Assembly (NCBI GenBank): GCA_026874595.1
Contig: CM049320.1
Coordinates: 47,816,714-47,880,713, forward strand
Direction of reading: 5' to 3'
Length of the DNA stretch: 64,000 bases
From: Sipunculus nudus
Taxonomy: Eukaryota > Annelida > Sipuncula > Golfingiida > Sipunculidae
The notes below the pieces were generated by a model. It was given only the letters and a program-made list of their open reading frames with translations. It was not told the origin of the DNA and made no database searches. Of this stretch, positions 48,661 to 62,220 are shown one piece after another; the stretch's first letter is position 1; each line of letters starts with the position of its first letter. Position numbers and translations under genes: made by a program.

Positions 48661-50793
48661 ATTTTTAGCGAATCAGGTTTAACATCAGGTCACATGTGAA
48701 CTGCTGCGCCCTCATTTTTGGTTGACCTCTGACCTTTCCTCGCTGCCAAGCGTCCATTTGTGCGTCTGTTTCCACACATAAACTCACATATCTCAGGAAC
48801 AGTTTGACCGATCAGGCTAAGAATTTTGCACAAATGTAGCCCTTTGATAGCTTTATAACATACACTAAAAATGGTGGCGCCACCTGCAACCATTTTTGCA
48901 CAGCGTCCATCTGTTCATCTGCCTTGGGATATAATATCACTCATATCTCAGCAGTGGTTTGACTTTTTCACCTGAAATTTTGCAGGTTTATACATCCTGG
49001 ACAGGTTTCTTGATTTTATGACAGGTGGTGCCACCTTCATCCATGTTTACTCTGCAGACATCCAAGCTCATATCTTGGGAACCGCTTGACCGATTGGGCC
49101 AAAATTTTGCTTGTGTATAGATCTCACATAGCTCTTCATCATAGGCAAAACTGGTGGTGCCACCTACAACCATTTATGCACAGCATACATCTTTTCGTCT
49201 GCCTTGGGATAAAATCATCTCAGCAGTGGTTTGACTTTTCCACCTGAAAGTTTGCAGGTTTTTACATCCTGGACAGCTTTCTCGATTTTATGACAGGTGG
49301 TGCCACCTACATTCACATTTACTCTGCAGACATCCAAGCTCACATCTTGGGAACTGTTTGACCGATTGGGCCAAAATTTTGCATGTGTATCGATCTCAAA
49401 TAGCTCTTCATCATAGGCAAAACTGGTGGCGCCACCTGCAACCACTTATGCACAGCATACATCTGTTCATCTGCCTTGGGATAAAATCACTCATATTTCA
49501 GCAGTGGTTTGACTTATCTACCTGAAATTTTGCAGGTTTATACATCCTGGACAGCTTTCTTGATTTTATGACAGGTGGCACCACCTACATTCACATTCAA
49601 GCTGCTGACATTAAAGCTCATATCTCAGGAACCATTTGACATATTGGGCCAAAATTTTGCTTGTGTATAAATCTCACATAGCTCTTCATCATAGGCAAAA
49701 CTGGTGGTGCCACCTGCAACCATTTATGCACAGCATACATCTTTTCGTCTGCCTTGGGATAAAATCACTCATATCTCAGCAGTGGTTTGACTTTTCCACC
49801 TGACATTTTGCAGGTTTTTACATCCTGGACAGCTTTCTCGATTTTATGACAGGTGGTGCCACCTACATTCACATTTACTCTGCAGACATCCAAGCTCATA
49901 TCTTGGGAACTGTTTGACCGATTGAGCCAAAATTTTGCATGTGTATCGATCTCACATAGCTCTTCATCACAGGCAAAACTGGTGGCGCCACCTACAACCA
50001 CTTATGCACAGCATACATCTGTTCATCTGCCTTGGGATAAAATCACTCATATTTTAGCAGTGGTTTGACTAATCTTCCTGAAATTTTGCAGGTTTATACA
50101 TCCTGGACAGCTTTCTTGATTTTATGACAGGTGGCACCACCTACATTCACATTCAAGCTGCTGACATTAAAGCTCATATCTCGGGAACCATTTGACATAT
50201 TGGGCCAAAATTTTGTTTGTGTATAGATCTCACATAGCTCTTCATCAAAGGCAAAACTGGTGGCACCACCTGCAAGCACTTATGCACAGCGTCGTTCTGT
50301 TTGTCTCCTTGTGATAAAATCACTCATATCTCAGAAGTGGTTTGACTTATCCACCTGAAATTTTGCAGGTTTATACATCCTGGACAGCTTTCTTGATTTT
50401 ATGACAGGTGGTGCCACCTACATTCTAGTTTATGCTGCAGACATCCTAGCTCAAATCTCTGGAACTGTTTGTCCGATTGGGCCAAAATTTTGCATGTGTA
50501 TAGAACTCACATAGCTCTTTATCATACGCAAAACAGGTGGTGGCGCCACCTGCAACCATTTTTGCACAGCTTATCTGCCTAAAATTTTGCGTGTTTATAC
50601 ATCTTGGTTAGCTTTCTCGATTTTTTTGGCAGTTGGTGACACCTACATACACATTTCAGCTGCAGACATCCATGCTAATATGCAAAACACCTAAATCTAA
50701 TTTCCCTTGCCACTCAAATCATGCCTCACTTCACCTGTTCCACTCTGATTTTGGTGGATACACGTAGTCACTTGTCGACTACCTGTATTCTAG
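48661..50793 (+). mobile_element. Helitron-like element with tandem ~280-bp palindrome units, CTAG end
   Basis: About seven units, each with two half-units carrying ggtgg(c/t)(g/a)ccacc, one followed by tacattcaca, the other preceded by cataggcaaaact. The 3' end has GTAGTC (50764-50769), GACTAC (50777-50782) and CTAG (50790-50793), the Helitron layout. Minus-strand frames of 60-80 codons repeat with the units and are not genes. Confidence 0.65.
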
Positions 50794-51336
50794 TTAAAAA
50801 TTAATTTTTATCCTTTACATATATGCAGAGGTGCTGTAACTCCCACCACTCCCTGTAAGCACCATTGAAATTAATTCTGTATTCTGTATTTATATCCAAA
50901 GGTGTTGTAACTCTCCCCCCCCCCCCCCCCCCCCCCAGTCATTGAGCCCTAGTTCCTGAGTACTGAGGATAGTATTTTTATTGCAACTTAATCTACGGGG
51001 ATGCAGTTATAACTGTCACAATCAGCTGACTGCCGTGACCCATGGGTCCCTTTTTTTTCAAATACTTCTGCTGCAATATAGATAAAGTTATTAGGCCAAG
51101 TCAAAATCTGTGTAACAATAGCACTCCTTTTCCAAATGTAAATAATATTAATGACATCAGCCCTCTTCCCTCTCCAAGGATTTTATCAAAATCTTTACAT
51201 AACTTGAGTTAAACGCCATCATCCTCACAAATCAGCTTATATTACCACACAAAACAAACATTTGTCTACCCCTTCTTGCAAAACATATTTTATGATCATA
51301 AATAACAGCTGAGCCCCATGACCCATGGGTCCCTTG
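50794..51336 (+). mobile_element. Two 3' ends of AGCTCAG/CCTTG-type elements
   Basis: Ends are at about 51051 (cagctgactgccgtgaccca, then tgggtccc) and at 51336 (cagctgagccccatgaccca, then tgggtcccttg). A C run lies at 50915-50936. Both lack visible 5' ends and are fragments. Confidence 0.6.
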
Positions 51337-51573
51337 TTACCTGTTCTTCCACCTAAAAAATCTGTACTGGCTTATACACAGGCCTGGCTTATACTTGATA
51401 CTTTACAGTATAACACTAGATTAATTATAGATAAAATGATGACATGAAATAACCAGCTGAATTGACTAGTGTTTTAAACTGATTATGGAATATACAACAT
51501 GAGCTTCCTTCTGTATCTTGCTGACTGAATCTGACACTAGCTACAGATGGGTTCTGACTTGTTATATTTACAG
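51337..51573. other. End of intron 11, nothing recognised
   Basis: Short intronic sequence leading to the exon 12 acceptor. Confidence 0.4.
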
Positions 51574-51646
51574 ATTGAGACTAACTTGGGTGACTGGATG
51601 TTCCTGTATGTAGACCTGGTTATAACAACCACTGTGGCAGTTCTGA
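51574..51646 (+). CDS. ATP13A2: ATP13A2-like exon 12: loop and helix M6 (ETNLGDW, DLVITTTVAVL)
   Basis: The acceptor is atatttacag and the donor gtgagt. The exon reads IETNLGDWMFLYVDLVITTT, VAVL plus one base of Met. NTNLGD.QFL.IDLVITTTVAVLM is the wording of ATP13A2 in vertebrates as I recall it, which is the main reason for choosing ATP13A2 over its paralogues. Phase 0 to phase 1. Confidence 0.93.
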
Positions 51647-51905
51647 GTGAGTATAAACAAGTTGGCAACATTAACCTGAGGCAGTTCTCACATAAACACA
51701 TTTTTGACTGTGTACATTTGATTGTTCAGCTGTGTACAAAAATAGACAAGAAACCTGATCCTAAAGTTGAGATCCCTTCTTAATTTGAAGGGATTTAAGA
51801 TTTGAGATGAGTTTTGGTCATTCAGTATGGCAAAAATATGATTGTTCCTTCTTTTTTTATGTGCATTTGATTTAGGCACTAAATGATGTACAATTTTCTT
51901 TGTAG

Positions 51906-52056
51906 TGGGGCACACTGGAGCCTACAGATACTTGGTCCGTAAACGACCAATGGGAAGTCTTATATCTCCTGTCAACCTGATCTCCATCATCAGCAATGTT
52001 CTGATTGTGATTGCCTTTCAAACAGGGATGTTCTTCTACCTCAGGAGTCAGCCGTG
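51906..52056 (+). CDS. ATP13A2: ATP13A2-like exon 13: cytosolic loop and helix M7, ending FFYLRSQPW
   Basis: The acceptor is ttctttgtag and the donor gtgagt. The exon completes Met and reads GHTGAYRYLVRKRPMGSLIS, PVNLISIISNVLIVIAFQT, GMFFYLRSQP, ending two bases into Trp. R.PGSLIS and the following hydrophobic run match the loop and helix after M6. Its last ~27 bases and donor are repeated about 34 times downstream. Confidence 0.92.
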
Positions 52057-54925
52057 GTGAGTAGATGCCGATGATAATGTTGTGATAATAAAGAATGATA
52101 TCCATACAGAACTGATCTTCTACCTCAGGAGTCAGCCATGGTGAGTAGATGACGATGATAATGTTGTGATGATAAAGAATGATATCCATACAGGACTGAT
52201 CTTCTACCTCAGGAGTCAGCCATGGTGAGTAGATGACGATGATAATGTTGTGATAATAAAGAATGATATCCATACAGGACTGATCTTCTACCTCAGGAGT
52301 CAGCCATGGTGAGTAGATGACGATGATAATGTTGTGATGATAAAGAATGATATCCATACAGGACTGATCTTCTACCTCAGGTGTCAGCCATGGTGAGTAG
52401 ATTACGATGATAATGTTGTGATAATAAAGAATGATATCCATACAGGACTGATCTTCTACCTCAGGAGTCAGCCATGGTGAGTAGATGACGATGATAATGT
52501 TGTGATAATAAAGAATGATATCCATACAGGACTGATCTTCTACCTCAGGAGTCAGCCATGGTGAGTAGATGACAATGATAATGTTGTGATAATAAAGAAT
52601 GATATCCATATAGGACTGATCTTCTACCTCAGGAGTCAGCCGTGGTGAGTAGATGACAATGATAATGTTGTGATAATAAAGAATGATATCCATACAGGAC
52701 TGATCTTCTACCTCAGGAGTCAGCCATGGTGAGTAGATGACAATGATAATGTTGTGATAATAAAGAATGATATCCATACAGGACTGATCTTCTACCTCAG
52801 GAGTCAGCCATGGTGAGTACATGACAATGATAATGTTGTGATAATAAAGAATGATATCCATACAGGACTGATCTTCTACCTCAGGAGTCAGCCATGGTGA
52901 GTAGATGGCGATGATAATGTTGTGATAATAAAGAATGATATCCATACAGGACTGATCTTCTACCTCAGGAGTCAGCCGTGGTGAGTAGATGACAATGATA
53001 ATGTTGTGATAATAAAGAATGATATCCATACAGAACTGATCTTCTACCTCAGGAGTCAGCCATGGTGAGTAGATGACAATGATAATGTTGTGATAATAAA
53101 GAATGATATCCATACAGGACTGATCTTCTACCTCAGGAGTCAGCCATGGTGAGTAGATGACAATGATAATGTTGTGATAATAAAGAATGATATCCATACA
53201 GGACTGATCTCCTACCTCAGGAGTCAGCCATGGTGAGTAGATGACAATGATAATGTTGTGATAATAAAGAATGATATCCATACAGAACTGATCTCCTACC
53301 TCAGGAGTCAGCCATGGTGAGTAGATGACAATGATAATGTTGTGATAATAAAGAATGATATCCATACAGGACTGATCTTCTACCTCAGGAGTCAGCCGCG
53401 GTGAGTAGATGACGATGATAATGTTGTGATAATAAAGAATGATATCCATACAGGACTGATCTTCTACCTCAGGAGTCAGCCGCGGTGAGTAGATGACGAT
53501 GATAATGTTGTGATAATAAAGAATGATATCCATACAGGACTGATCTTCTACCTCAGGAGTCAGCCGTGGTGAGTAGATGACAATGATAATGTTGTGATAA
53601 TAAAGAATGATATCCATACAGGACTGATCTTCTACCTCAGGAGTCAGCCGTGGTGAGTAGATGACAATGATAATGTTGTGATAATAAAGAATGATATCCA
53701 TACAGGACTGATCTTCAACCTCAGGAGTCAGCCGTGGTGAGTAGATGACAGTGATAATGTTGTGATAATAAAGAATGATATCCATACAGGACTGATCTTC
53801 TACCTCAGGAGTCAGCCGTGGTGAGTAGATGACAATGATAATGTTGTGATGATAAAGAATGATATCCATACAGGACTGATCTTCTACCTCAGGAGTCAGC
53901 CGTGGTGACTAGATGACAATGATAATGTTGTGATGATAAAGAATGATATCCATACAGGACTGATCTTCTACCTCAGGAGTCAGCCGTGGTGAGTAGATGA
54001 CGATGATAATGTTGTGATGATAAAGAATGATATCCATACAGGACTGATCTTCTACCTCAGGAGTCAGCCGTGGTGAGTAGATGTCAATGATACTGTTGTG
54101 ATAATAAAGAATGATATCCATACAGGACTGATCTTCTACCTCAGGAGTCAGCCGTGGTGAGTAGATGACGATGATAATGTTGTGATGATAAAGAATGATA
54201 TCCATACAGGACTGATCTTCTACCTCAGGAGTCAGCCGTGGTGAGTAGATGACGATGATAATGTTGTGATAATAAAGAATGATATCCATACAGGACTGAT
54301 CTTCTACCTCAGGAGTCAGCCGTGGTGAGTAGATGACAATGATAATGTTGTGATAATAAAGAATGATATCCATACAGGACTGATCTTCTACCTCAGGAGT
54401 CAGCCATGGTGAGTAGATGATGATGATAATGTTGTGATAATAAAGAATGATATCCATACAGAACTGATCTCCTACCTCAGGAGTCAGCCGCGGTGAGTAG
54501 ATGACGATGATAATGTTGTGATGATAAAGAATGGTATCCATACAGGACTGTTCTTCTACCTCAGGTGTCAGCCATGGTGAGTAAATGACGATGGTAATGT
54601 TGTGATAATAAAGAATGATATCCATACAGGACTGATCTTCTACCTCAGGAGTCAGCCATGGTGAGTAGCTGACAATGATAATGTTGTGATAATAAAGAAT
54701 GATATCCATACAGGACTGATCTTCTACCTCAGGAGTCAGCCGTGGTGATTAGATCACGAAGATAATGTTGTGATGATAAAGAATGATATCCATACATGAC
54801 TGATCTTCTACCTCAGGAGTCAGCCATGGTGAGTAGCTGACAGTGATAATGTTGTGATGATAAAGAATGATATCCAAACAGGGACATCTTTTACCTTAGG
54901 AGTCAGCCATGGTGGGTATATCATG
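52057..54925. repeat. 84-bp minisatellite after exon 13 copying its end and donor, about 34 units
   Basis: The period is exactly 84 (tacctcagga at 52037 in the exon, then 52121, 52205). Each unit holds ttctacctcaggagtcagcc, then (a/g)tg and gtgagtag, which is the exon end and donor, followed by gatgacgatgataatgttgt, gataataaagaatgatatcc, atacaggactgatc. Because 84 is divisible by three, the minus strand stays open for 665 and 266 codons of MDIILYYHNIIIVIYSPWLT-type repeats. I regard these as by-products. Confidence 0.97.
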
Positions 54926-55119
54926 ATGATCCAGTTCTTTTGTTTGCAGATAGAACCAGCTGATCATCAGTTTTGTTATTGCAAACAATGATGAAATATT
55001 TTGTAGGTTCCTTGTGATCTGAGGTAATGTATGAGTATTAACATTTGGTGTATTTCTAACTCTAATGCTTTAGTACTTTTTTTATTAACATTTGGGAATA
55101 ACTTCAAAAAGTTAATTTG
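54926..55119. other. Intron 13, short non-repeat stretch
   Basis: Nothing recognised between the 84-bp array and the nested transposable elements. Confidence 0.4.
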
Positions 55120-55710
55120 TTAGCTCAGCTGACTATGAGTCAACTGAGCTATAGCAATGGTCCTTTGTCCATTGGCTGTCTGTCTGTCTGATAAACTGGC
55201 ACGTTTTAAAATCATTGGAATTACGAATCTGAAATTTGGCATATGGTTAGATGACCCCAAAATCTCCAACCATATCGAAAATTGGATCACAACGACTTCA
55301 TTCCTTTGAGATATAAAGGAAAAACCTAAATTTTCCATTAAAACCCATTTTCATACTTCAAGATTGCCTAATATCAAAAGCACTATCTGTGTTTGATCAT
55401 ATTTAGTATGCATATTCTTCCATACATTTCCTATGTGGCTGCATACCAAAAATTAGGTCAGTATTGTGTAATGTGTTGCAGTTATGAGCCCGAACATAAT
55501 GCACCTTGTAAAAAACAAGGGATGATATTTACTCACTTAACATGAGAAATGTTGAAGCTAGAGACTTTTTTTCAGGGGTATAACTTTATTTAATCATGAT
55601 TCAATTGTATACCCAAAATTAGATCTGAATTTTGCAAATTGTTTAAGTTATTAGCATAAATATCAAATAAGTAGTTTAAATTTTGCCCAACTTTGGCCAT
55701 GGCACGTTTT

Positions 55711-58700
55711 TTAGCTCAGCTGACTGAAAGTCATCTGAGCTATAGCAATCACTCTTTGTCCGTCGTCCGTCCGGCTGTCTGGCTGGCTGTCCGTTAACCA
55801 GGCACAAATCATAACCACTGAACCTGGAACCTTCTTACTTCACATCCAGAGAGGTCCATGAAAAATCTCCATGGAAACTTGGAATTAGGTCTCTGTTACC
55901 CATATTCTTCAAGCTATGGGGGTTCTTTGGAGAATAATGAAAAATTTGATACATAAGCTCAAGTATCTGAACAACTAATGCATTGATCACCATGATTCTT
56001 TGCACGGATATTGATCATGGAATGTTTCATCAGTTTCTGCAGACTGGTGGCGCCACCTGTATTTTTTCAATTTTTTTACAATTTTTTTTCTCTATTTTTG
56101 ATACCTTAAAAGATGTGGTCATCTGTTAACAGGGCACAAATGGTAACCGCTGGACCTGGAATCTTCGTACTTTACATCCAGAGAGGTCCATGAAAAGTCT
56201 CCTTTGAAACCTGGAATTAGGTCTCTGTTACCCACATATTTCAAGCTATGGGGCTCCAAAGTACCCCCTCAGAATATTGAAAAATTTGATACAAAAGCTC
56301 AAGTATCTGAATAACTAATGCATTGATCAACATGATTATTTGCATGAATATTGATCATGGCGTGTTACATCAGTTTCTGCAGACTGGTGGCGTCACCTGT
56401 ATTTTTTTCTATTTTTTACAATTTTTTTCTCTGTTTTTGAGACTGTTAATGATGCGGTCATCTGTTAACAGGGCACAAATCATAACCTCTGGAACTGGAA
56501 TCTTCTAACTTTACATCCAGAGAGGTCCATGAAAGTCTCCATGGAAACCTGGAATTAGGTCTCTGTTACCCATATTTCTCAAGCTATGGGGCTCTGAAGT
56601 AAACCCCCCTCCTCCCCCCCCCCCCCCAGAATAATGAAAAATTTGATACAAAAGCTCAAGTATCTGAATAACTAATGCATTGATCACCATGATTCTTTGC
56701 ATGGATATTGGTCATGGAATGTTTTATAAGTTTCTGCAGACTGGTGGAGCCACCTGTATTTTTTTTCTTATTTACTATTTTTTTCTCTGTTTTTAGAGAC
56801 CTTTAAAGATGTGGTAATCTGTTAACTTGGCACAAATCGTAACCGCTGGACCTTGAATCTTCATACTTAACAACCAGAGAGGTCCATAAAAAGTCTCCAT
56901 GGAAACCTGGAATTAGGTCTCTGTTACCCATATTCTTCAGGCCATGGGGATCCGAAATTACCCCCAAAATAATGAAAAATTTGATACAAAAGCTCACTGA
57001 ATGAAGTATCTGAACAACTAATGCATTGATCACCATGATTCTTTGCATGGATATTGGTCATGGAATGTTTCATCAGTTTCTGCAGACTGGTGGTGCCACC
57101 TGTTTTTTCTCCTATTTACTATTTTTTAACTCAGCTGACCATAATTCATCTGAGCTATAGTCGTGGTCCATTCTTCGTCGTCTGTCTGTATGTCCGTCCG
57201 TCCGTCCATCCGTAGATGTGGCACGTTTTGAAACCGTAAGACCTAGGAATCCAAAATTAGGCATAGTGTTAGATGTCCCCAAGATCTACTACCAAGCCGA
57301 AAACTGGGTCTTTGCAATTTTGTTCCTTTGAGAAATTAAGGAAAAACCTTTTTTATTAAAAACCTATTTTCACACTTCAGGGCTGCCTAATATCTAAACC
57401 ACTCATCTGTTTTCCCTCATATTTACCATAAATATTCCTCTATATAGTTCCTATGTACATGCCTGAAATTATGTCTGTATTAAATAATTTAAAAAAGTTA
57501 TGGGCTAGAACATAATGCATTTTTTAAAAAATCAGGAAAGATATTTGATCACTTAACACAAAACATGTTAAAGATATGGACTTTTTTTCAAGTAATATAA
57601 CTTTAATTAATCAAAATTAAATTGTATACCCAAAATTAGATCAAAATCTTTAAAATTTTTTAAAATATTAACAAAAATAAAAAATTGGTACCTTCAATTT
57701 TGCCTAACTTTGACCATGGCACGTTTTTTTCCTGTAAGTACTGTGGATTTAATTTTCTCCGCATGTTTTTGTTAGCATTTTGTCTGTTAACACCAAAAAT
57801 TTGAAACCAGTTGATCAAAAACTGTAGATTTTATTCTAGTTTTCAAGCACCATGTAACATATTGTTTACATCAGGCTAGTATTATGCAGTTTGCAAGAGC
57901 TCAGCTCCCCAGCTTCAGCTCTCGTTCCTAAAATTTGGCATACAATAAGATGTCTCCAAAATCCCCTACCATGCCAAGAATTTGGTCTCTAGGACTTAAT
58001 ACCTTTGAGATATTAATGAAAAACTTCATTTTTCAATTAAAAACTCATTGTTACACTTCAGTACTGCCTAATATCAAAACCACTGATCTGACTTTAATCA
58101 TATATAATATACATGTTTTTCTATACATTCTCTGTGCACATGCCAGAAATGATGTCAGTATTGCATAATTTTTTTAAGTTATGGGCCCAAACATAATGCA
58201 CTTTGTAAAAAATCAAGAAATATATTTACTCCCTTAACAAGGGGCTTGCTGAAGCTAGAGATTTTTTGTCAGGGATGTAACATTATTTAATCAAGATTCA
58301 ATTGAATACCCAAAATTAGTTCTGAATTTTTTAAAATTTTATAAGTTATTGGTATAAATATAAAATTAGTACCTTAAATTTTGCCCAACTTTGACCATTT
58401 CACGTTTGTTTCTTGTGAGCTCTGTTTATATAATTTTCATATCATGCACACATAAGGATTTCAGCTTTTTAGTTTAGAAAGCTGAAAGAAAATGGCCAAA
58501 AATTGTATCTTTTATTAATGTTTTTATGAGACCATATCAGACCTTGGCTCTCTCCAGCCACTCTTGAGTCACCTGTATGTTGACCTTGTTGAACTTTCAG
58601 CAAATTATGCACGCTTGATTCAAGGCATATACTGGGGCAGCCAGGCAGCTTATGGCCAGCCACAGTTGATCCAGGTGTCCAACCCAACTCATCTATTAGT

Positions 58701-61700
58701 TTTAACCAACAACATAACAATAAACAATAAATTAATCAATTTTTATTGGTTTTTAATAATAAATTAAAGAAAAATAGAAAAGGAATTTGTTAGTTTATAA
58801 TGATAGGGAATTAACTTGCAGTTACTGATGATATAAGAATCTTGTATCGATGGATAGAATGTCACGTATTCCAAATAACACCATGCAGTCACCTATGGCA
58901 TTTTTCAGTTCAATTTTAATAATAAAAAAGTAAATCATATTAGTCATTACTAATCATTAGGGATCATATGAAGGAAATTAATGATAGACAAAGATGCAGT
59001 TGATAGTATTAATCTAGATTCCTGTTGTGTCTAGTGTGTACATTGATGTGAAATTAGTCCAAAATGAATATATTACATTTATTTTTTTTAATATAAATAA
59101 AAGCCATAAAACCAGGTACTTATGATCATTATTCAAATGTGTGAATTTTGTACATTCTGGATTCTCAACACCATTGTTTGGTGAAAACTGAATAAATACC
59201 AGACATGGTGGGAATACTTTGCAATTGTATTTAAATATGAATATGAATATGTACTCCATTATAAAATTTCTTGCATATTGAATGGGAATTCAGGTAAAAA
59301 TGAAAGTATATGAATACCAGTGCAAATACTTTCCAAATGTATTCATGAATGCATTCATGAATATATTCTTTAATATTATATTAATAATCATTTCAGTTAT
59401 ATTTAATTTTAAAAATCATACTATTCTCTTATTATTTTTGATAAAAATTATATCTGGGACAATATTTGTAATTTTTTTTATAAATACATGTAGTTAAACT
59501 CTTATATTATATGTTCTGCTTATAAGTTATATGGCCAAGTCAAAATCTGTGTGACAATAGTACTCCATTTGTTAATAAAATAAATGAAATCAATCCTCTT
59601 CCCTGTCTCCAAAGGTGCTATCAAAATCATACATAAGTTAAACAACAACAACTCATAATACAGCTTATACTTATTACCACATAAAACCAGCATGTGCCTC
59701 ATTTCTAAATCATATTTTTTTATCATATATAACAGCTGAGCGCCGTGACCCATAGGTCCCTTGTTTCTCTGTTTTTGAGACCTTTAAAGATGTGGTCATC
59801 TGTTAACAGGGCTCAAATTGTAACCACTGGACCTAGAATCTTGTATCATGACATGCAGGAAAGCCCATAAAAAAAAGTCTCCTTGGAAACTTGAAATTAG
59901 GTCTCATTCTTCCATATTGTCGGAACTATGGGGCTCAGAAGTACCCCTCAAAATAACTAAAAATTTGATAATAAAGCTCTAGTATCTGAACAACTAGTGC
60001 ATTGATCGGCATGATCCTTTGCATGCATATGCATCATGGAGTGTTTCCTTAGATTCTGCAGACTGGTGGTGCCACCTGGACTTTTTCGAATTTTTAGGCA
60101 TATTTATCTTTATTTTTGAGACCTTCAAAGATGTGGTCTTCTGTTAACAGGGCACAAATTTTAACCATTTGAACTGAAATCTTCTATCTGGGCATCCCAG
60201 GAGGTCCATTAAATTCTCCATGGAAAACTGAAATTAGGTCTCTGTCCTCCATATTGTCCGAGCTATGGGGCTCAGAAGTACCCACCAGAATAACTAAAAA
60301 TTTGATACCAAAGTTGGGCACAAATCATAGCTGTAGAACAACTAGTGCATTGACCAGTATAATTCTTTGCATATGTATGCATCATGGAGTGTTTCCTCAG
60401 TTCCTGTAGACTAGTGATGCCACCTGGACTTTAAGAAAAATTTTTTTTTCTCTATTTTTGAGACTTTCAAAGATGCGGTCGTCCGTTAACAGGGTACAAA
60501 TTGTTACCATTGGTCCTAGAATCTTCTAACTTGACATCTAGGGGGGTCTGTGAAAAATATCCTTGGAAACTTGAAATTAGGTCTCTGTTACCCATATTCT
60601 CTGAGCTATGGGGCTTTTAAACACCTCCAACGTAATTAATAATTTTATACCAAGGCAGGGCACAAATCATAACCATTGGACCTGGAATCTGCTAAGTTTA
60701 AATCCAGGGAGGTCCATGAGAAGTCTCCTTGGAAACCTGAAATTAGGTCTCTGTTACCCATATTTTCTGAGCTATGAGCTTTTAAGCACCCCTCAGAATG
60801 ATTGAAAATTTGATACCAAAGTTGGGCATAGATCATAACCATTTGGCCCAGAAACTTCTTACTTGACATCCTGAGAGTTCCTCAAAAGTTCTCCCCAGAA
60901 ACCTGAAATTTGGTCACTATGACCTATATTCTCAGAGTTTAGGGTATGTTTGAGCACCCCAAAAATAATGCAAAATACACACAAATTGCCAGATTTCTAA
61001 AGATACATGAACAACTACATTATCTTAATTAGTTGCCTGTGCAAGGACATATTGTCAACATGTCAGTCGGCTGAGGGTCATGACCCATGGGTCACTTGTT
61101 GAGACCTCTTAAGATGCAGTCATCAGTTAACAGGGCACAAATCGTAACAACTGGACCTAGAATCTTTTCTCTTGACATGCAGGGAGGCCCATGAAAAGTC
61201 TCCTTAGAAACCTGAAATTAGGTCTCTGTTACCCATAACCTTTGAGCTATGGGGCTCTGAAGTACTGCCCCCCCCCCCCCCAGAATAATGGAAAATTGAT
61301 CAATATCCATGCAAAGAATCATGAGGAACAATGCATTAGATGTTAAGATACTTGAGCTTTTGCATAGGTATTGGTCATGGAATGTTTCATCAGTTTCTGC
61401 AGAATGGTGGTGCCACCTGCATTTTTTCAAATTTTACACTTTTTTACTCAATTTTTTATACCTTTAAAGATGTGGATGTCTGTTAACAGGGCACAAATCG
61501 TAACCATTGGTCCTAGAATCTTCTACCTTGGCATCCATGGAGGTAAATGAATAATCTCTTTGGAATCCTGAAATTAAGTCTCTGTTACCCATATCCTCAG
61601 AGCTAAGCTTCAGTTGAATGGGGATACCACCTACAAAATTTGGCATTCAGATGATAAAATTCCTTTTGTGAATGTTTATTTAGTCAGCTGAGCGTCATGA

Positions 61701-61715
61701 CCCATGGGTCACTTG
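55711..61715 (+). mobile_element. Palindrome-core element (level 2 of the nest)
   Basis: It starts ttagctcagctgactgaaag with tcatctgagctatag and a short GTCC run, then ~290-bp units as at 12725-14770, and ends cagctgagcgtcatgaccca then tgggtcacttg. It shares both termini with the AT-rich family though its core is different. A further 3' end at 61065-61096 lacks a matching start, so part of another copy was probably lost. C runs at 56604-56627 and 61268-61281. Confidence 0.7.
57126..59763 (+). mobile_element. Complete AT-rich element, 2.64 kb (level 3 of the nest)
   Basis: It starts ttaactcagctgaccataat (hairpin partner tcatctgagctatag), has the GTCC run, and ends cagctgagcgccgtgaccca then taggtcccttg. 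The flanks join as tactatttttttctctgttt, the wording of the intact neighbouring unit at 56770-56790. It is the best-preserved copy and matches 1-2161. No transposase is encoded. Confidence 0.75.
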
Positions 61716-61920
61716 TTTCCTTCAGCACTGTTGATTTCATTTTCATATCATGCACACATAAGGGGGATTTCAGCTTCTAAATTCTGAAAATTGAAAGGAA
61801 TTGGCCAAAAACAGTAGCTTTTATTAAAGTTTTTATAAGACCATGTCATATTTACACCTAGACTATACTGAAGCCCTTCTTCAGTCACCTGTTTGTCACC
61901 CTTGATGACCTTTCAGGTTA

Positions 61921-62220
61921 ATTATAAATCCTATGGATTTACATGAAACTCATACATATTTACCAGTAGACTGTCTCACCTGATTTACATTCTCATCAAA
62001 ATTCATGCATACTTAATGAGGTCAGAGGTCACCACACTTTGAAGGCACCTTGGTGACTTATAAAATCCTATGGATTTACATGAAACTCATTATTCAAGCA
62101 TATTTACCAATAGTTTCTCACCTGAATTACATTCTCATCAAAATTCATGCATAATTAATTAGGTCAGAGGTCACCAGATATACGATGGGTGTATCATGCA
62201 CGTTTGCGGTGCTCTTGTTA
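61921..62220 (+). mobile_element. Small repeat insertion with a ~137-bp direct duplication
   Basis: The segment aatcctatggatttacatga..ttaatgaggtcagaggtcacc appears at 61926-62032 and again at 62068-62175. It ends tgcacgtttgcggtgctctt, gtta. It interrupts the outer AT-rich element after ggttaattata. Family unknown. Confidence 0.5.

Noticed and set aside
51872-54709. Minus-strand open frames of 665 and 266 codons with a 28-residue repeat
   Set aside because: The period of 84 bp is a multiple of three and lacks stops in that frame. They are antisense to an array made from the end of exon 13, with no promoter, splice or domain evidence.
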